A DNA stretch of 11,039 bases, from positions 1 through 11,039 of the forward strand of contig CAKOOW010000038.1 in assembly GCA_934098445.1 (NCBI GenBank), written 5' to 3'. A model generated the notes under the pieces. That model saw nothing but the letters and a program-made list of their open reading frames with translations, was not told where the DNA came from and did not search any database. Below are positions 1 to 6,238 of this stretch, piece by piece. Every line of letters begins with the position of its first letter. The stretch's first letter is position 1. This stretch comes from an uncultured Bacilli bacterium. Its GTDB lineage: Bacteria > Bacillota_I > Bacilli_A > RF39 > UBA660. Position numbers and translations under genes: made by a program.

Positions 1-1
1 G

Positions 2-418
2 TATAATGATGTAACACCAAGTATGTTTTATACAGCAGAAAGAGGAACTACTGTTTATGAAGGTCATGCAACTACTTGGAACGGTAAAATAGGGTTAATG
101 TATCCAAGTGATTACGGTTATGCTACCAGTGGGGGAACAACTGAAGATAGAGCAGCTTGTCTAGCAACAGTATTTTATAATAAATGGTATGGTGATTGTA
201 GCAGAAATGACTATTTATTCAATACAAACAGACATCAATGGACATTGACATCTCATTCGGCTAATGCTCGCGATGTGTTCTATGTGTTCGGCGATGTTGA
301 CCGCAACGGTGCTTACGGTGCTTTTGTTGTTCGTCCGGCGCTTTTTCTGAAATCTAATATCCTAGTTGATAAAGGCACAGGAGCTAAAAGCGATCCGTAT
401 ACCTTATCGGTCAATTAA
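2..418 (+). CDS. C-terminal fragment of a surface-type protein with a lectin-like, DGR-type variable domain
   Basis: The reading frame is open from base 2 to the TAA at 416-418, so the gene begins outside the window; the ATG at 23 is internal. About 138 codons are visible. The pattern (aromatic and Trp residues, an N-x-W-Y segment, then W-T-L-T-S and R-P-A-L-F-L-K-S-N followed by a Gly/Ser/Asp-rich stretch ending in P-Y-T-L) resembles a C-terminal domain common in repetitive surface proteins of gut Firmicutes (DUF6273-like, C-type-lectin-like). I cannot confirm the family name without a profile search. Codon use is mixed. Up to about base 250 every Arg is AGA and Leu is TTA, TTG or CTA. From 251 to 349 the gene uses CGC, CGT, CTG, GTG and many NNC codons, is about 50% GC and has only about 10% A. 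That is expected of a DGR variable region. No reverse transcriptase, accessory gene or template repeat is in the window. The substrate or ligand is unknown. Confidence 0.7.
   Translation, partial: YNDVTPSMFYTAERGTTVYEGHATTWNGKIGLMYPSDYGYATSGGTTEDRAACLATVFYNKWYGDCSRNDYLFNTNRHQWTLTSHSANARDVFYVFGDVDRNGAYGAFVVRPALFLKSNILVDKGTGAKSDPYTLSVN
251..349 (+). other. Candidate DGR variable region (adenine-depleted segment)
   Basis: By hand count this 99-base, 33-codon in-frame stretch is about 51% GC with only 10 adenines, inside very AT-rich DNA. It contains eight NNC codons of the kind reachable from AAC by changing adenines only: CGC, TTC, TTC, GGC, GAC, CGC, AAC and TAC. It ends at the R-P-A-L-F-L motif. 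DGRs copy a template repeat into the variable region with adenine-specific errors, producing this signature. The template and the reverse transcriptase are not visible, so this is an inference from composition and motif. Confidence 0.5.
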
Positions 419-430
419 TGTTATAGGACA

Positions 431-551
431 GAGGGTATAGAATATGGTGGTTCTTCGCCAAGTTAGTTGATGAAGGTGTATTATATGGTGTGTAAATTAG
501 AAAATTTGAAGGTGTATAATATGGGAGGGTATAGAATATGGTGTGTAAATT
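431..551 (+). repeat. Cluster of four degenerate ~19-bp direct repeats
   Basis: Copies start at 431, 472, 508 and 525. The 431 and 525 copies share a 19-base core (GAGGGTATAGAATATGGTG). The 472 and 508 copies are variants beginning GAAGGTGTA. The 472 and 525 copies also share the extension TGTGTAAATT (489-498 and 542-551). The spacing is irregular, so this is not a CRISPR array. Read in frame, the units encode E-G-(I/V)-x-Y-G-V followed by stop, as if they were remnants of repeated gene 3' ends. The rest of the 419-692 spacer holds a weak inverted repeat (565-570 with 576-581) and a possible -10 box (TATACT, 623-628) with no good -35. Confidence 0.6.
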
Positions 552-692
552 GTTAAATTTGCATGCCATATTTTTTATGGCTTAAGCTAGATGAACTTAT
601 GCAAAATTTAAAATTATTAGATTATACTAAACATAGGGTCTTATTCTATATGAGTTAAAGGAAAACTCTTTACTTTTGGATATTTGTTGTAA

Positions 693-1931
693 ATGATAAC
701 TAGTTTAGATATAATTATTCTTACAAAGGAGAGATTTCATATAAGACGTATATTAGTGAATAAAAATACTAAAGTATTAGAGGCAGAATACAATGAAGAA
801 GGTATCTTCTTTCTTAAAATATATAAAGTTTATAATATAGAGTATGCTCCTTATATCTTAAAGAGTTTATATCAAAAAGAGAATATTGATGATAAAGAGT
901 TTAGAAGTAGTTTATCTAAATGGTTTAAAGGAAGAGGAATACCAGCTTTTAGAGATAAATTAGATTTATTATTACATAGATTAAATATAGAAGTTCCTGG
1001 AGAGTTATTAGATAAAGCTTTTGGCCTATCTTTATCAGATCAATATTGGTTAAAACCAGTAGATAAAGAGATATCTTATGATGATATTAACTTCTTTGAT
1101 AATGATTTTTCTTATGCTGAGTTTAGAGAAGCTTCTTTATCTAATAGTAGTAAAGATATAACTAGTAAAATAGCGTTAATAAGTCCGAATAATACGACTG
1201 ATGGAATGTTAAGAAAAGCTTGGATTATAGATAATAATATAAGATATTTACTTAAAGGTGGTTATAAAAATGAAATCTTACAACCATTTAATGAAGTATT
1301 AGCTAGTGAAATATGTAAAAGACTCGGGTTTAATCATGTTACCTATAGTATTGATAACTATAAAGGAATGATTGTTTCTAAATGTCCATGTTTTATTAAT
1401 AAAGATACAGAACTAATAACGGCTTATCAAATTATGAAGGATATTCCTAAATCGAAGAGTATTAATGATTATGAAGAATATCTTAGTATTTTAGAAAAGT
1501 ATGGTCTTAAAGATGCTAGAATTAAAATGGAAAATATGTATATTTTAGATTATTTAATTATGAATGAAGATAGACATTTAAATAACTTTGGTATTATAAG
1601 AGACGTTAATTCTTTAGAATGGATAAATGTTGCTCCTATATTTGATAATGGAGAGAGTCTTAAGATTACTTATTATAGTCAAGATGAGTTATGTGTTACT
1701 GGGGAAGGAAGATTCTTTTATCAAATTAAGCCATTTGATGAGATAATTAAAGTAGTTAGAGATATCAAAAGATTAGATTTATCTAAGTTAGATGGTATAG
1801 TAGAATGGTATGATAATTTACTTCATATGTATCAATATACAAGTGGTATTTCAGATGAAAGAATCAATAAATTATGTATTCTTTTAAATAGACAAATTAA
1901 GAATTTAAAAAAACTACAAGGTTTAAGTTAA
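693..1931 (+). CDS. HipA-like protein kinase domain protein
   Basis: HipA/CtkA-type Ser/Thr kinase, probably cytoplasmic, target unknown. Visible motifs, numbered from the ATG at 693: G-L-S-L-S-D-Q-Y-W near 111-119, typical of Firmicutes HipA-like proteins; T-D-G-M-L-R-K-A-W at 169-177, the nucleotide-binding segment; L-L-K-G-G at 186-190 with the probable ATP-binding Lys188; catalytic loop N-E-D-R-H-L-N-N-F-G at 291-300 (Asp293, Asn298); and the metal-binding D-N-G-E-S at 318-322. Length (412 aa) suits the family. No HipB-like antitoxin or other partner is adjacent, so a toxin-antitoxin role is not supported by context. The start is uncertain. The ATG at 693 directly follows a stop codon and lacks a ribosome site, while a good site (AAAGGAGAG, 725-733) precedes an ATA codon at 741, and family similarity seems to begin there. 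The 3' end lies in a terminator stem shared with the convergent gene. Confidence 0.85.
   Translation: MITSLDIIILTKERFHIRRILVNKNTKVLEAEYNEEGIFFLKIYKVYNIEYAPYILKSLYQKENIDDKEFRSSLSKWFKGRGIPAFRDKLDLLLHRLNIEVPGELLDKAFGLSLSDQYWLKPVDKEISYDDINFFDNDFSYAEFREASLSNSSKDITSKIALISPNNTTDGMLRKAWIIDNNIRYLLKGGYKNEILQPFNEVLASEICKRLGFNHVTYSIDNYKGMIVSKCPCFINKDTELITAYQIMKDIPKSKSINDYEEYLSILEKYGLKDARIKMENMYILDYLIMNEDRHLNNFGIIRDVNSLEWINVAPIFDNGESLKITYYSQDELCVTGEGRFFYQIKPFDEIIKVVRDIKRLDLSKLDGIVEWYDNLLHMYQYTSGISDERINKLCILLNRQIKNLKKLQGLS
725..743 (+). promoter_or_regulatory. Ribosome-binding site inside the HipA-like ORF, facing an ATA codon
   Basis: AAAGGAGAG at 725-733 is the best ribosome site in this gene. The codon at the correct distance (9 bases after GGAG) is ATA at 741-743, codon 17 of the ORF opened by the ATG at 693. 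The residues upstream are Ile/Leu-rich and unlike a kinase N-terminus. The site therefore suggests initiation at AUA or a mutated ATG. Confidence 0.5.
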
Positions 1932-1954
1932 TTACTTATTCTTGTAGTTTTTTT
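1907..1954. terminator. Bidirectional intrinsic terminator embedded in both convergent genes
   Basis: A perfect 14-base inverted repeat: AAAAAAACTACAAG at 1907-1920 and its reverse complement at 1941-1954, with a 20-base loop. Each arm supplies the T-run for one direction. The loop contains both stop codons. The arms are coding on both sides: the plus-strand gene ends K-K-L-Q-G-L-S and the minus-strand gene ends K-K-L-Q-E, the shared K-K-L-Q coming from the same repeat. Confidence 0.9.
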
Positions 1955-2868
1955 CCTTGATAAGTATCTCTTCTTACCATTTCTTTATCTATATCATTTA
2001 GAACACAAAATTTCTTTAAGACCCATTCGGGGGTAATTAAGTCTTCTTTTTTAGGATCGCCGGTTAGTCTATGAATAACCATCTTGGGATTTAAGTATTC
2101 TAACTGGGAGACTACTATATCAATATATTCTTCTTTAGATAAGATAGGAAAAGGTTTTTCTTCATACATAGAAGCTAACTTAGTATTTTTAATAATATGT
2201 AACATATGGATTTTAATACCAGAGACTCCGAGAGAATTAACATATTTAGCCGTATTAATCATCATTTCTTTAGTTTCACCAGGTAGACCATTAATAATAT
2301 GAACAACAACATTTATATGGTTAGTTACTAACTTTTTAACACATTCATCAAAATTCTTTAAGTCGTGACCACGATGAATTAGTTTTAGGGTTTCATCATA
2401 CATAGATTGAAGTCCTAATTCGATAGTTAGATTAGTTCTTTTACTTAAATCAATTAAGTAGTCGAGACATTCCTTAGAGATACAATCACTTCTAGTAGCA
2501 ATAGATAAGCCAATGACATTAGGTATTTTAAGAATAGGTTCAAATTTAGTCTTTAAGACTTCTACGGGTGCATAAGTATTCGTATTAGCTTGAAAATATC
2601 CAATATAATAGGCATCCGGCCATTTATGTTCCATGACATTTTTAACCATTTCAAATTGCGTTATTAAGTCATCTTCTTCATTGCCGGCAAAATCCCCACT
2701 CCCAAGAGGAGAACAGAAGATACAACCATAACCGTCTTTTTTATTAGGACAACTAAAACCAGCATTTAAAGAAACTTTGAAGACTTTTTTACCATACTTA
2801 GTTTTATATTCATAATTAAGAGTATGATATCTTTTGTTATCTAAAGTATATGGAAATTTATTTTGCAT
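1936..2868 (-). CDS. Radical SAM protein, TIGR01212 (YhcC/YtqA) family
   Basis: A cytoplasmic radical S-adenosylmethionine enzyme of 310 aa, the normal length for TIGR01212. The three cysteines for the [4Fe-4S] cluster are Cys40, Cys49 and Cys52 (C-x8-C-x2-C), the spacing characteristic of this family rather than the common C-x3-C-x2-C. Other family motifs are Y-F-Q-A-N-T-N-T-Y-A-P at 91-101, E-L-G-L-Q at 150-154, H-I-I-N-G-L-P-G-E-T at 190-199 and H-R-L-T-G-D-P at 266-272. The E. coli homologue is YhcC and the B. subtilis one YtqA. YtqA lies next to a tRNA wobble-uridine methyltransferase gene, so a tRNA-modification role has been suggested, but I would not assign a reaction here. No such methyltransferase is adjacent. 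The start is supported by AGGTGA at 2880-2875, six bases before ATG. It is monocistronic and convergent with the HipA-like gene. Confidence 0.93.
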   Translation of the reverse strand: MQNKFPYTLDNKRYHTLNYEYKTKYGKKVFKVSLNAGFSCPNKKDGYGCIFCSPLGSGDFAGNEEDDLITQFEMVKNVMEHKWPDAYYIGYFQANTNTYAPVEVLKTKFEPILKIPNVIGLSIATRSDCISKECLDYLIDLSKRTNLTIELGLQSMYDETLKLIHRGHDLKNFDECVKKLVTNHINVVVHIINGLPGETKEMMINTAKYVNSLGVSGIKIHMLHIIKNTKLASMYEEKPFPILSKEEYIDIVVSQLEYLNPKMVIHRLTGDPKKEDLITPEWVLKKFCVLNDIDKEMVRRDTYQGKKLQE

Positions 2869-2891
2869 AAGTAATCACCTAGAAGTAGTTT

Positions 2892-2919
2892 ATCATAAAT
2901 AGAAATAATTACTAGTAAA
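2892..2919 (-). promoter_or_regulatory. Putative promoter of the radical SAM gene
   Basis: On the minus strand, TTTACT (2919-2914) and TATGAT (2897-2892) are separated by 16 bases. Transcription would begin near 2886, just ahead of the ribosome site at 2880-2875. Confidence 0.5.
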
Positions 2920-2996
2920 AGTTCTTTTTATAAGACAAAATAATTCTTGAAAATTGAAAATTCTTTTGATGAAACAAAATAACTTTTGGAAAAATA
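2917..2996. repeat. Two degenerate ~39-bp tandem units upstream of the radical SAM gene
   Basis: Two adjacent AT-rich units, about 2917-2956 and 2957-2996, share AAAA-x-TTCTTTT near the start, ACAAAATAA in the middle (2936-2944 and 2974-2982) and a CTT-rich end, with a one-base length difference. The unit nearer the gene overlaps the putative -35 box. The rest of 2997-3080 is AT-rich with no gene that I can see. Confidence 0.4.
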
Positions 2997-3080
2997 TTTC
3001 CAATACTAGGTAAATTTAGGAATATTAATATTTGTTAGAATAGCTTATTTTCTTGGTTAATATTAAGAATTTTTGATATG

Positions 3081-3130
3081 TTTTGACAAATATACTGAAA
3101 ATGCTTTTAATTTCAGTATAATTGTCAAAA
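3081..3130. repeat. Large inverted repeat, 20-base arms with 10-base loop
   Basis: Arms at 3081-3100 and 3111-3130 match at 19 of 20 positions; the only mismatch is A3090 against A3121. The outer part reads TTTTGACAA/TTGTCAAAA and the inner part TATACTGAAA/TTTCAGTATA. Neither strand has a T-run after the hairpin, so it is not a simple intrinsic terminator. It lies just beyond the terminator of the 3168-3587 gene. Possible roles are a protein-binding operator, an RNA-processing hairpin or a remnant of a small mobile element. Confidence 0.75.
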
Positions 3131-3131
3131 G

Positions 3132-3165
3132 AAAACTGCTAAAGGGTATTTCCTAGAGCAGTTTT
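3132..3165 (-). terminator. Intrinsic terminator of the 3168-3587 gene
   Basis: Nine-base arms AAAACTGCT (3132-3140) and AGCAGTTTT (3157-3165) flank a 16-base loop. On the minus strand the hairpin begins three bases after the stop codon and is followed by TTTTCTTTT. Confidence 0.75.
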
Positions 3166-3167
3166 TA

Positions 3168-3587
3168 CTATTTACAAAGGTTATCTATGACTTTATCGGC
3201 ATCACTTACAAGATAATAGTCTTCAATGTAAGAATTATTTTCACTTGTCTTATGACATTTGACAATATCATAATTTTTAAAGTAATAAATCATCGTACCA
3301 CCGTCATTTAACCCAGAGCTTTTTTTAGCTCCTTTAACTAGCTTTTCCATAGTAGTTAGATTATTCTTTAAAGCTTCGTTTAAGTCTTTAGACTTATATT
3401 TAACAGTAGTGTATTCGGAGTAGACTTTTCTATTATCAGATAATGTATAGATAGAGACATAGTTATTATCGAGAACTTTATTATCAACTGTTAATTTCTC
3501 TTTGCCAAGAAACATCATAATGATAAGTAAGACTATTAAAGCTATTAAGATGATACTACTAAAGATAAAAATATTTTTCTTTTTCAT
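3168..3587 (-). CDS. Small membrane-anchored protein of unknown function
   Basis: I do not recognise the family. The 139-aa product starts M-K-K-K-N and has one strong hydrophobic segment at about residues 5-27, read as an uncleaved signal anchor; there is no lipobox Cys. The remaining ~110 residues are polar, Tyr/Lys/Asn/Asp-rich and presumably outside the cell. They contain only two cysteines, Cys111 and Cys138, which could form a disulfide. The start is firm: AGGAGG at 3600-3595 lies seven bases before ATG. The gene stands alone with its own promoter and terminator and is divergent from the GH31 gene. The promoter spacer contains a seven-base homopolymer (G on the plus strand), so expression could vary by slippage. 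Confidence 0.8.
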   Translation of the reverse strand: MKKKNIFIFSSIILIALIVLLIIMMFLGKEKLTVDNKVLDNNYVSIYTLSDNRKVYSEYTTVKYKSKDLNEALKNNLTTMEKLVKGAKKSSGLNDGGTMIYYFKNYDIVKCHKTSENNSYIEDYYLVSDADKVIDNLCK

Positions 3588-3606
3588 ATATATTCCTCCT
3601 AGAATT

Positions 3607-3634
3607 ATTGTATCATAACTGGGGGGGTAGTAAA
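3607..3634 (-). promoter_or_regulatory. Putative promoter of the small membrane protein with a C7/G7 tract in its spacer
   Basis: On the minus strand, TTTACT (3634-3629) and TACAAT (3612-3607) are 16 bases apart, and TGA precedes the -10 as an extended -10 element. The spacer contains seven consecutive Cs (plus-strand G run 3621-3627). TATGAT at 3617-3612 is an overlapping alternative -10, but it has no matching -35. The -35 box lies 12 bases from that of the divergent GH31 promoter. Confidence 0.5.
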
Positions 3635-3646
3635 GATACTTTTTAA

Positions 3647-3675
3647 TTGAAAAAATTTATGGAGTTTGCTATACT
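3647..3675 (+). promoter_or_regulatory. Promoter of the GH31 gene
   Basis: TTGAAA (3647-3652), a 17-base spacer and TATACT (3670-3675), preceded by TGC as an extended -10. The predicted transcription start, near 3682, is downstream of the TTG (3647) and ATG (3659) that could otherwise open the coding frame. The first usable start is then the ATG at 3701. Confidence 0.65.
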
Positions 3676-3700
3676 TAAAATTAGAAAGAATAGGGATTTT

Positions 3701-6220
3701 ATGAGTACTTTAGGAAATCATTTTTTACCAAATATGAATAATCGGATGACTAATCCAAAGGCTGTTTTTAAGGGAAAAAATTATCGAATTAGTATTATTA
3801 GTGATATGATACTTCGTTTGGAATATGATGAGACTGGGGTATTTAATGACTATTTGACAGAGAATATTCAAAATAGAAGTTTTCCGTTACCGACCTTAGA
3901 TGTACAAGAAGATCATGCTACTTTAATCGTAAATACTAAGTATTATCGTTTACAATATTTAAAAGAGAAACCTTTTAAAGGGAGTCTTTTTGCACCGGAC
4001 TCAACTTTAAGAGTAAATGTATTAAATTCTTCGGCTTATTGGTATTATGGGAGTGATGAGTCTAAGAATATTACTGCTCCTATATTTAATTTAGATCTTA
4101 AGAAAGAGTTTATTTCGGCTAGTGAGTCTTTAGAAGAGGGTGATTCTAAAGATCCGGATAAGAAAAAGAAGAGTGAGAAAGATACTGATACTTATAAAAA
4201 GGCTAAGAATAGTATCTTTGCAAGACAGAAGAGTTTATATTCTTTAGATGGGTTTAGTACTTTAGATGATTCTGATAGTATGATTATTGATGATAAAGGA
4301 TATATGGTTCCTAGGACGCATAAGTCTATAGATATATATGTGTTTGTTTATAATAAAGACTTTAGAATGTTTTTAGGAGAATATGCTTCTTTAGCAGGAA
4401 GATGTCCTTTAGTACCTCGTTATGCTCTAGGAGTATGGTGGTATCGAGATGATATTTATACCTTTGATAATGTTAGAAAACTTGTATATGATTTTAATAG
4501 TCATCATATTCCTTTAAATGTCTTAGTGATGGGTAGTAATTGGCATATTAAGGATCCTAATGACTTAAAGAAGTTTAAGAGTGGGTTTACTTTTAATAGA
4601 GATAAACTGGGTTCTTTAAGTAATTTTACGACCTTCTTACATGAAAGAGGTATTCGTTTAGGACTAAGTTTAGATCCAACGGAAGGGATTCATCCTCATG
4701 AATTTAAGTATAGGGATTATGCTAGTGAGTTAGGGATTAATGATAGTCAGGATTTACCTTTTAATGTTTTAGATACTAATGTTGTAGCGGCTTACTTAGA
4801 TAAACTTATCAATCCTTTATATAATGAGAATGTTGATTTTTTCTTTTTAGATGTAAGAACTAAAGATAAGAGAGTTATGAATGCTTTAAATTATTATCAT
4901 TATAATGACTATAAGAAGTTTACGAATATAAGAGGAATGGTTTTAGCAAGACCAGCTTCACTAGGAGCATTAAGATATCCTGTTTTGTATAGTGGGGAGA
5001 CAAAGGTTAGTTGGGATACTCTAAAGAAGTTACCAGAGTATATTAGTAGTGCTTATAATATGGGGATTACTTGGTGGAGTCATGATATTGGAGGATTTAA
5101 GGGGGGGATTGAAGATAGTGAATTATATCTAAGATATGTAGAGTTTGGGACTTTTAGTCCAATATTTAGATTTGCTTGTTCTTATGGACATTATTATAAG
5201 AGAGAGCCTTGGCGATGGAATAGTCAAGTCTTAAGAGTAGTCCAAGATTATTTATTATTAAGATTAAAGTTATCGAGTTATTTATATGCTGAAGGGTATA
5301 AGTATTATAAGTTAGGGATTCCTATCTTTATGCCTTTATATCATGCTGTACCCGGGATGATTGATGAACCGGATTATAAGAATGAGTATTTCTTAGGAAG
5401 TGAGCTTTTAGTATCACCAATTACGACGAAGAAAGATACGCTTATGCAAAGAAGTGTAGAGAAGATTTATTTACCTAATGGGACTTGGTATGATTTTAAG
5501 ACGGGGAAAAGGTTTAATGGGAATACTAGGTATGTAATGTTTTTTAATGATGATGATTATCCGGTATTTGCGAAGAAAGGGTCGATTATACCTTTATATA
5601 TTCCGGATAAGAATATTAATAATATTGGGGTAGCTAAGAGTTTAGAGATTCATATTTTCCCTGGTAATAGTAATATTTATAATCTTTATGAAGATGATGG
5701 GATTAGTTCTTTGTATGAACAAGGTTATTATATTGTTACAAGAATAGATTATAATTACTTACAGAATAATTATACTTTGATTATAAGACCGTATGAGGGT
5801 AAGAGTGGGATTATTCCGGATACTAGAAATTATAAGATTAGATTTAGAAATACGAGGACGGCTACGGATGTTAGAGTCTTACAAGAAGCGGATAAAAAAG
5901 AATTTACAGCTTATAGTGAAGATAATGACTTTGTTATTGAAGTTAATGAAGTATCAACGGTTAAACAGTTAACTATTATTTGTCGAGGTAAAGATATTGA
6001 GATTGATGCAACGAGAATTCTAAATGAAGATATAGATTCTATTATTTCGGATATTCCGGTAGAGACTAATGTTAAAGATGAGATAGCGAAGATTATGTTT
6101 AGTGATAAGGATTATAGTGATAAGAGAATTCTAGTTAAGAAGTTAAAGTCTAAGGGATTAAGTGATCTTTATATAAGGATGTTATTAAGACTATTGGAAT
6201 ATACTAGTAATAAGAAGTAG
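3701..6220 (+). CDS. GH31-family glycoside hydrolase (alpha-glucosidase-like)
   Basis: Probably a cytoplasmic alpha-glycosidase; there is no signal peptide. From the ATG at 3701 it has 839 aa: an N-terminal beta-sandwich, a TIM barrel from about residue 240, and C-terminal beta domains followed by a ~55-residue helical tail. The barrel carries W-W-Y-R-D-D near 246-251, F-F-F-L-D-V with the probable nucleophile Asp384, and W-W-S-H-D-I-G-G-F. In the acid/base motif, usually S-G-D-T/N, the sequence reads Y-S-G-E-T, placing Glu433 where Asp is expected. The usual residues after the nucleophile (M-N-E-P or W-Q-Q-G) are replaced by V-R-T-K-D. A Lys/Asp/Ser-rich insertion lies at about 138-172. The frame is open back to TTG 3647, but that codon is the -35 box of a good promoter, so I prefer ATG 3701. 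Its ribosome site is weak. Substrate unknown; no transporter or sugar regulator is adjacent. Confidence 0.88.
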   Translation: MSTLGNHFLPNMNNRMTNPKAVFKGKNYRISIISDMILRLEYDETGVFNDYLTENIQNRSFPLPTLDVQEDHATLIVNTKYYRLQYLKEKPFKGSLFAPDSTLRVNVLNSSAYWYYGSDESKNITAPIFNLDLKKEFISASESLEEGDSKDPDKKKKSEKDTDTYKKAKNSIFARQKSLYSLDGFSTLDDSDSMIIDDKGYMVPRTHKSIDIYVFVYNKDFRMFLGEYASLAGRCPLVPRYALGVWWYRDDIYTFDNVRKLVYDFNSHHIPLNVLVMGSNWHIKDPNDLKKFKSGFTFNRDKLGSLSNFTTFLHERGIRLGLSLDPTEGIHPHEFKYRDYASELGINDSQDLPFNVLDTNVVAAYLDKLINPLYNENVDFFFLDVRTKDKRVMNALNYYHYNDYKKFTNIRGMVLARPASLGALRYPVLYSGETKVSWDTLKKLPEYISSAYNMGITWWSHDIGGFKGGIEDSELYLRYVEFGTFSPIFRFACSYGHYYKREPWRWNSQVLRVVQDYLLLRLKLSSYLYAEGYKYYKLGIPIFMPLYHAVPGMIDEPDYKNEYFLGSELLVSPITTKKDTLMQRSVEKIYLPNGTWYDFKTGKRFNGNTRYVMFFNDDDYPVFAKKGSIIPLYIPDKNINNIGVAKSLEIHIFPGNSNIYNLYEDDGISSLYEQGYYIVTRIDYNYLQNNYTLIIRPYEGKSGIIPDTRNYKIRFRNTRTATDVRVLQEADKKEFTAYSEDNDFVIEVNEVSTVKQLTIICRGKDIEIDATRILNEDIDSIISDIPVETNVKDEIAKIMFSDKDYSDKRILVKKLKSKGLSDLYIRMLLRLLEYTSNKK

Positions 6221-6238
6221 CTTATATATAATAATGAA

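Noticed and set aside
431..551. CRISPR array
   Set aside because: The repeats are diverged, irregularly spaced and partly abutting, with no uniform spacers and no cas genes.
565..581. Terminator for the surface-protein gene
   Set aside because: The 6-pair hairpin (GCCATA/TATGGC) has no T-run after it.
2084..2302. A 72-codon open frame on the plus strand
   Set aside because: It lies entirely antisense to the well-supported radical SAM gene, has no ribosome site and shows no protein-like features.
3083..3122. Promoter from TTGACA (3083-3088) and TATAAT (3117-3122)
   Set aside because: The spacing is 28 bases, far beyond the 16-18 needed, and both boxes are parts of the inverted-repeat arms.
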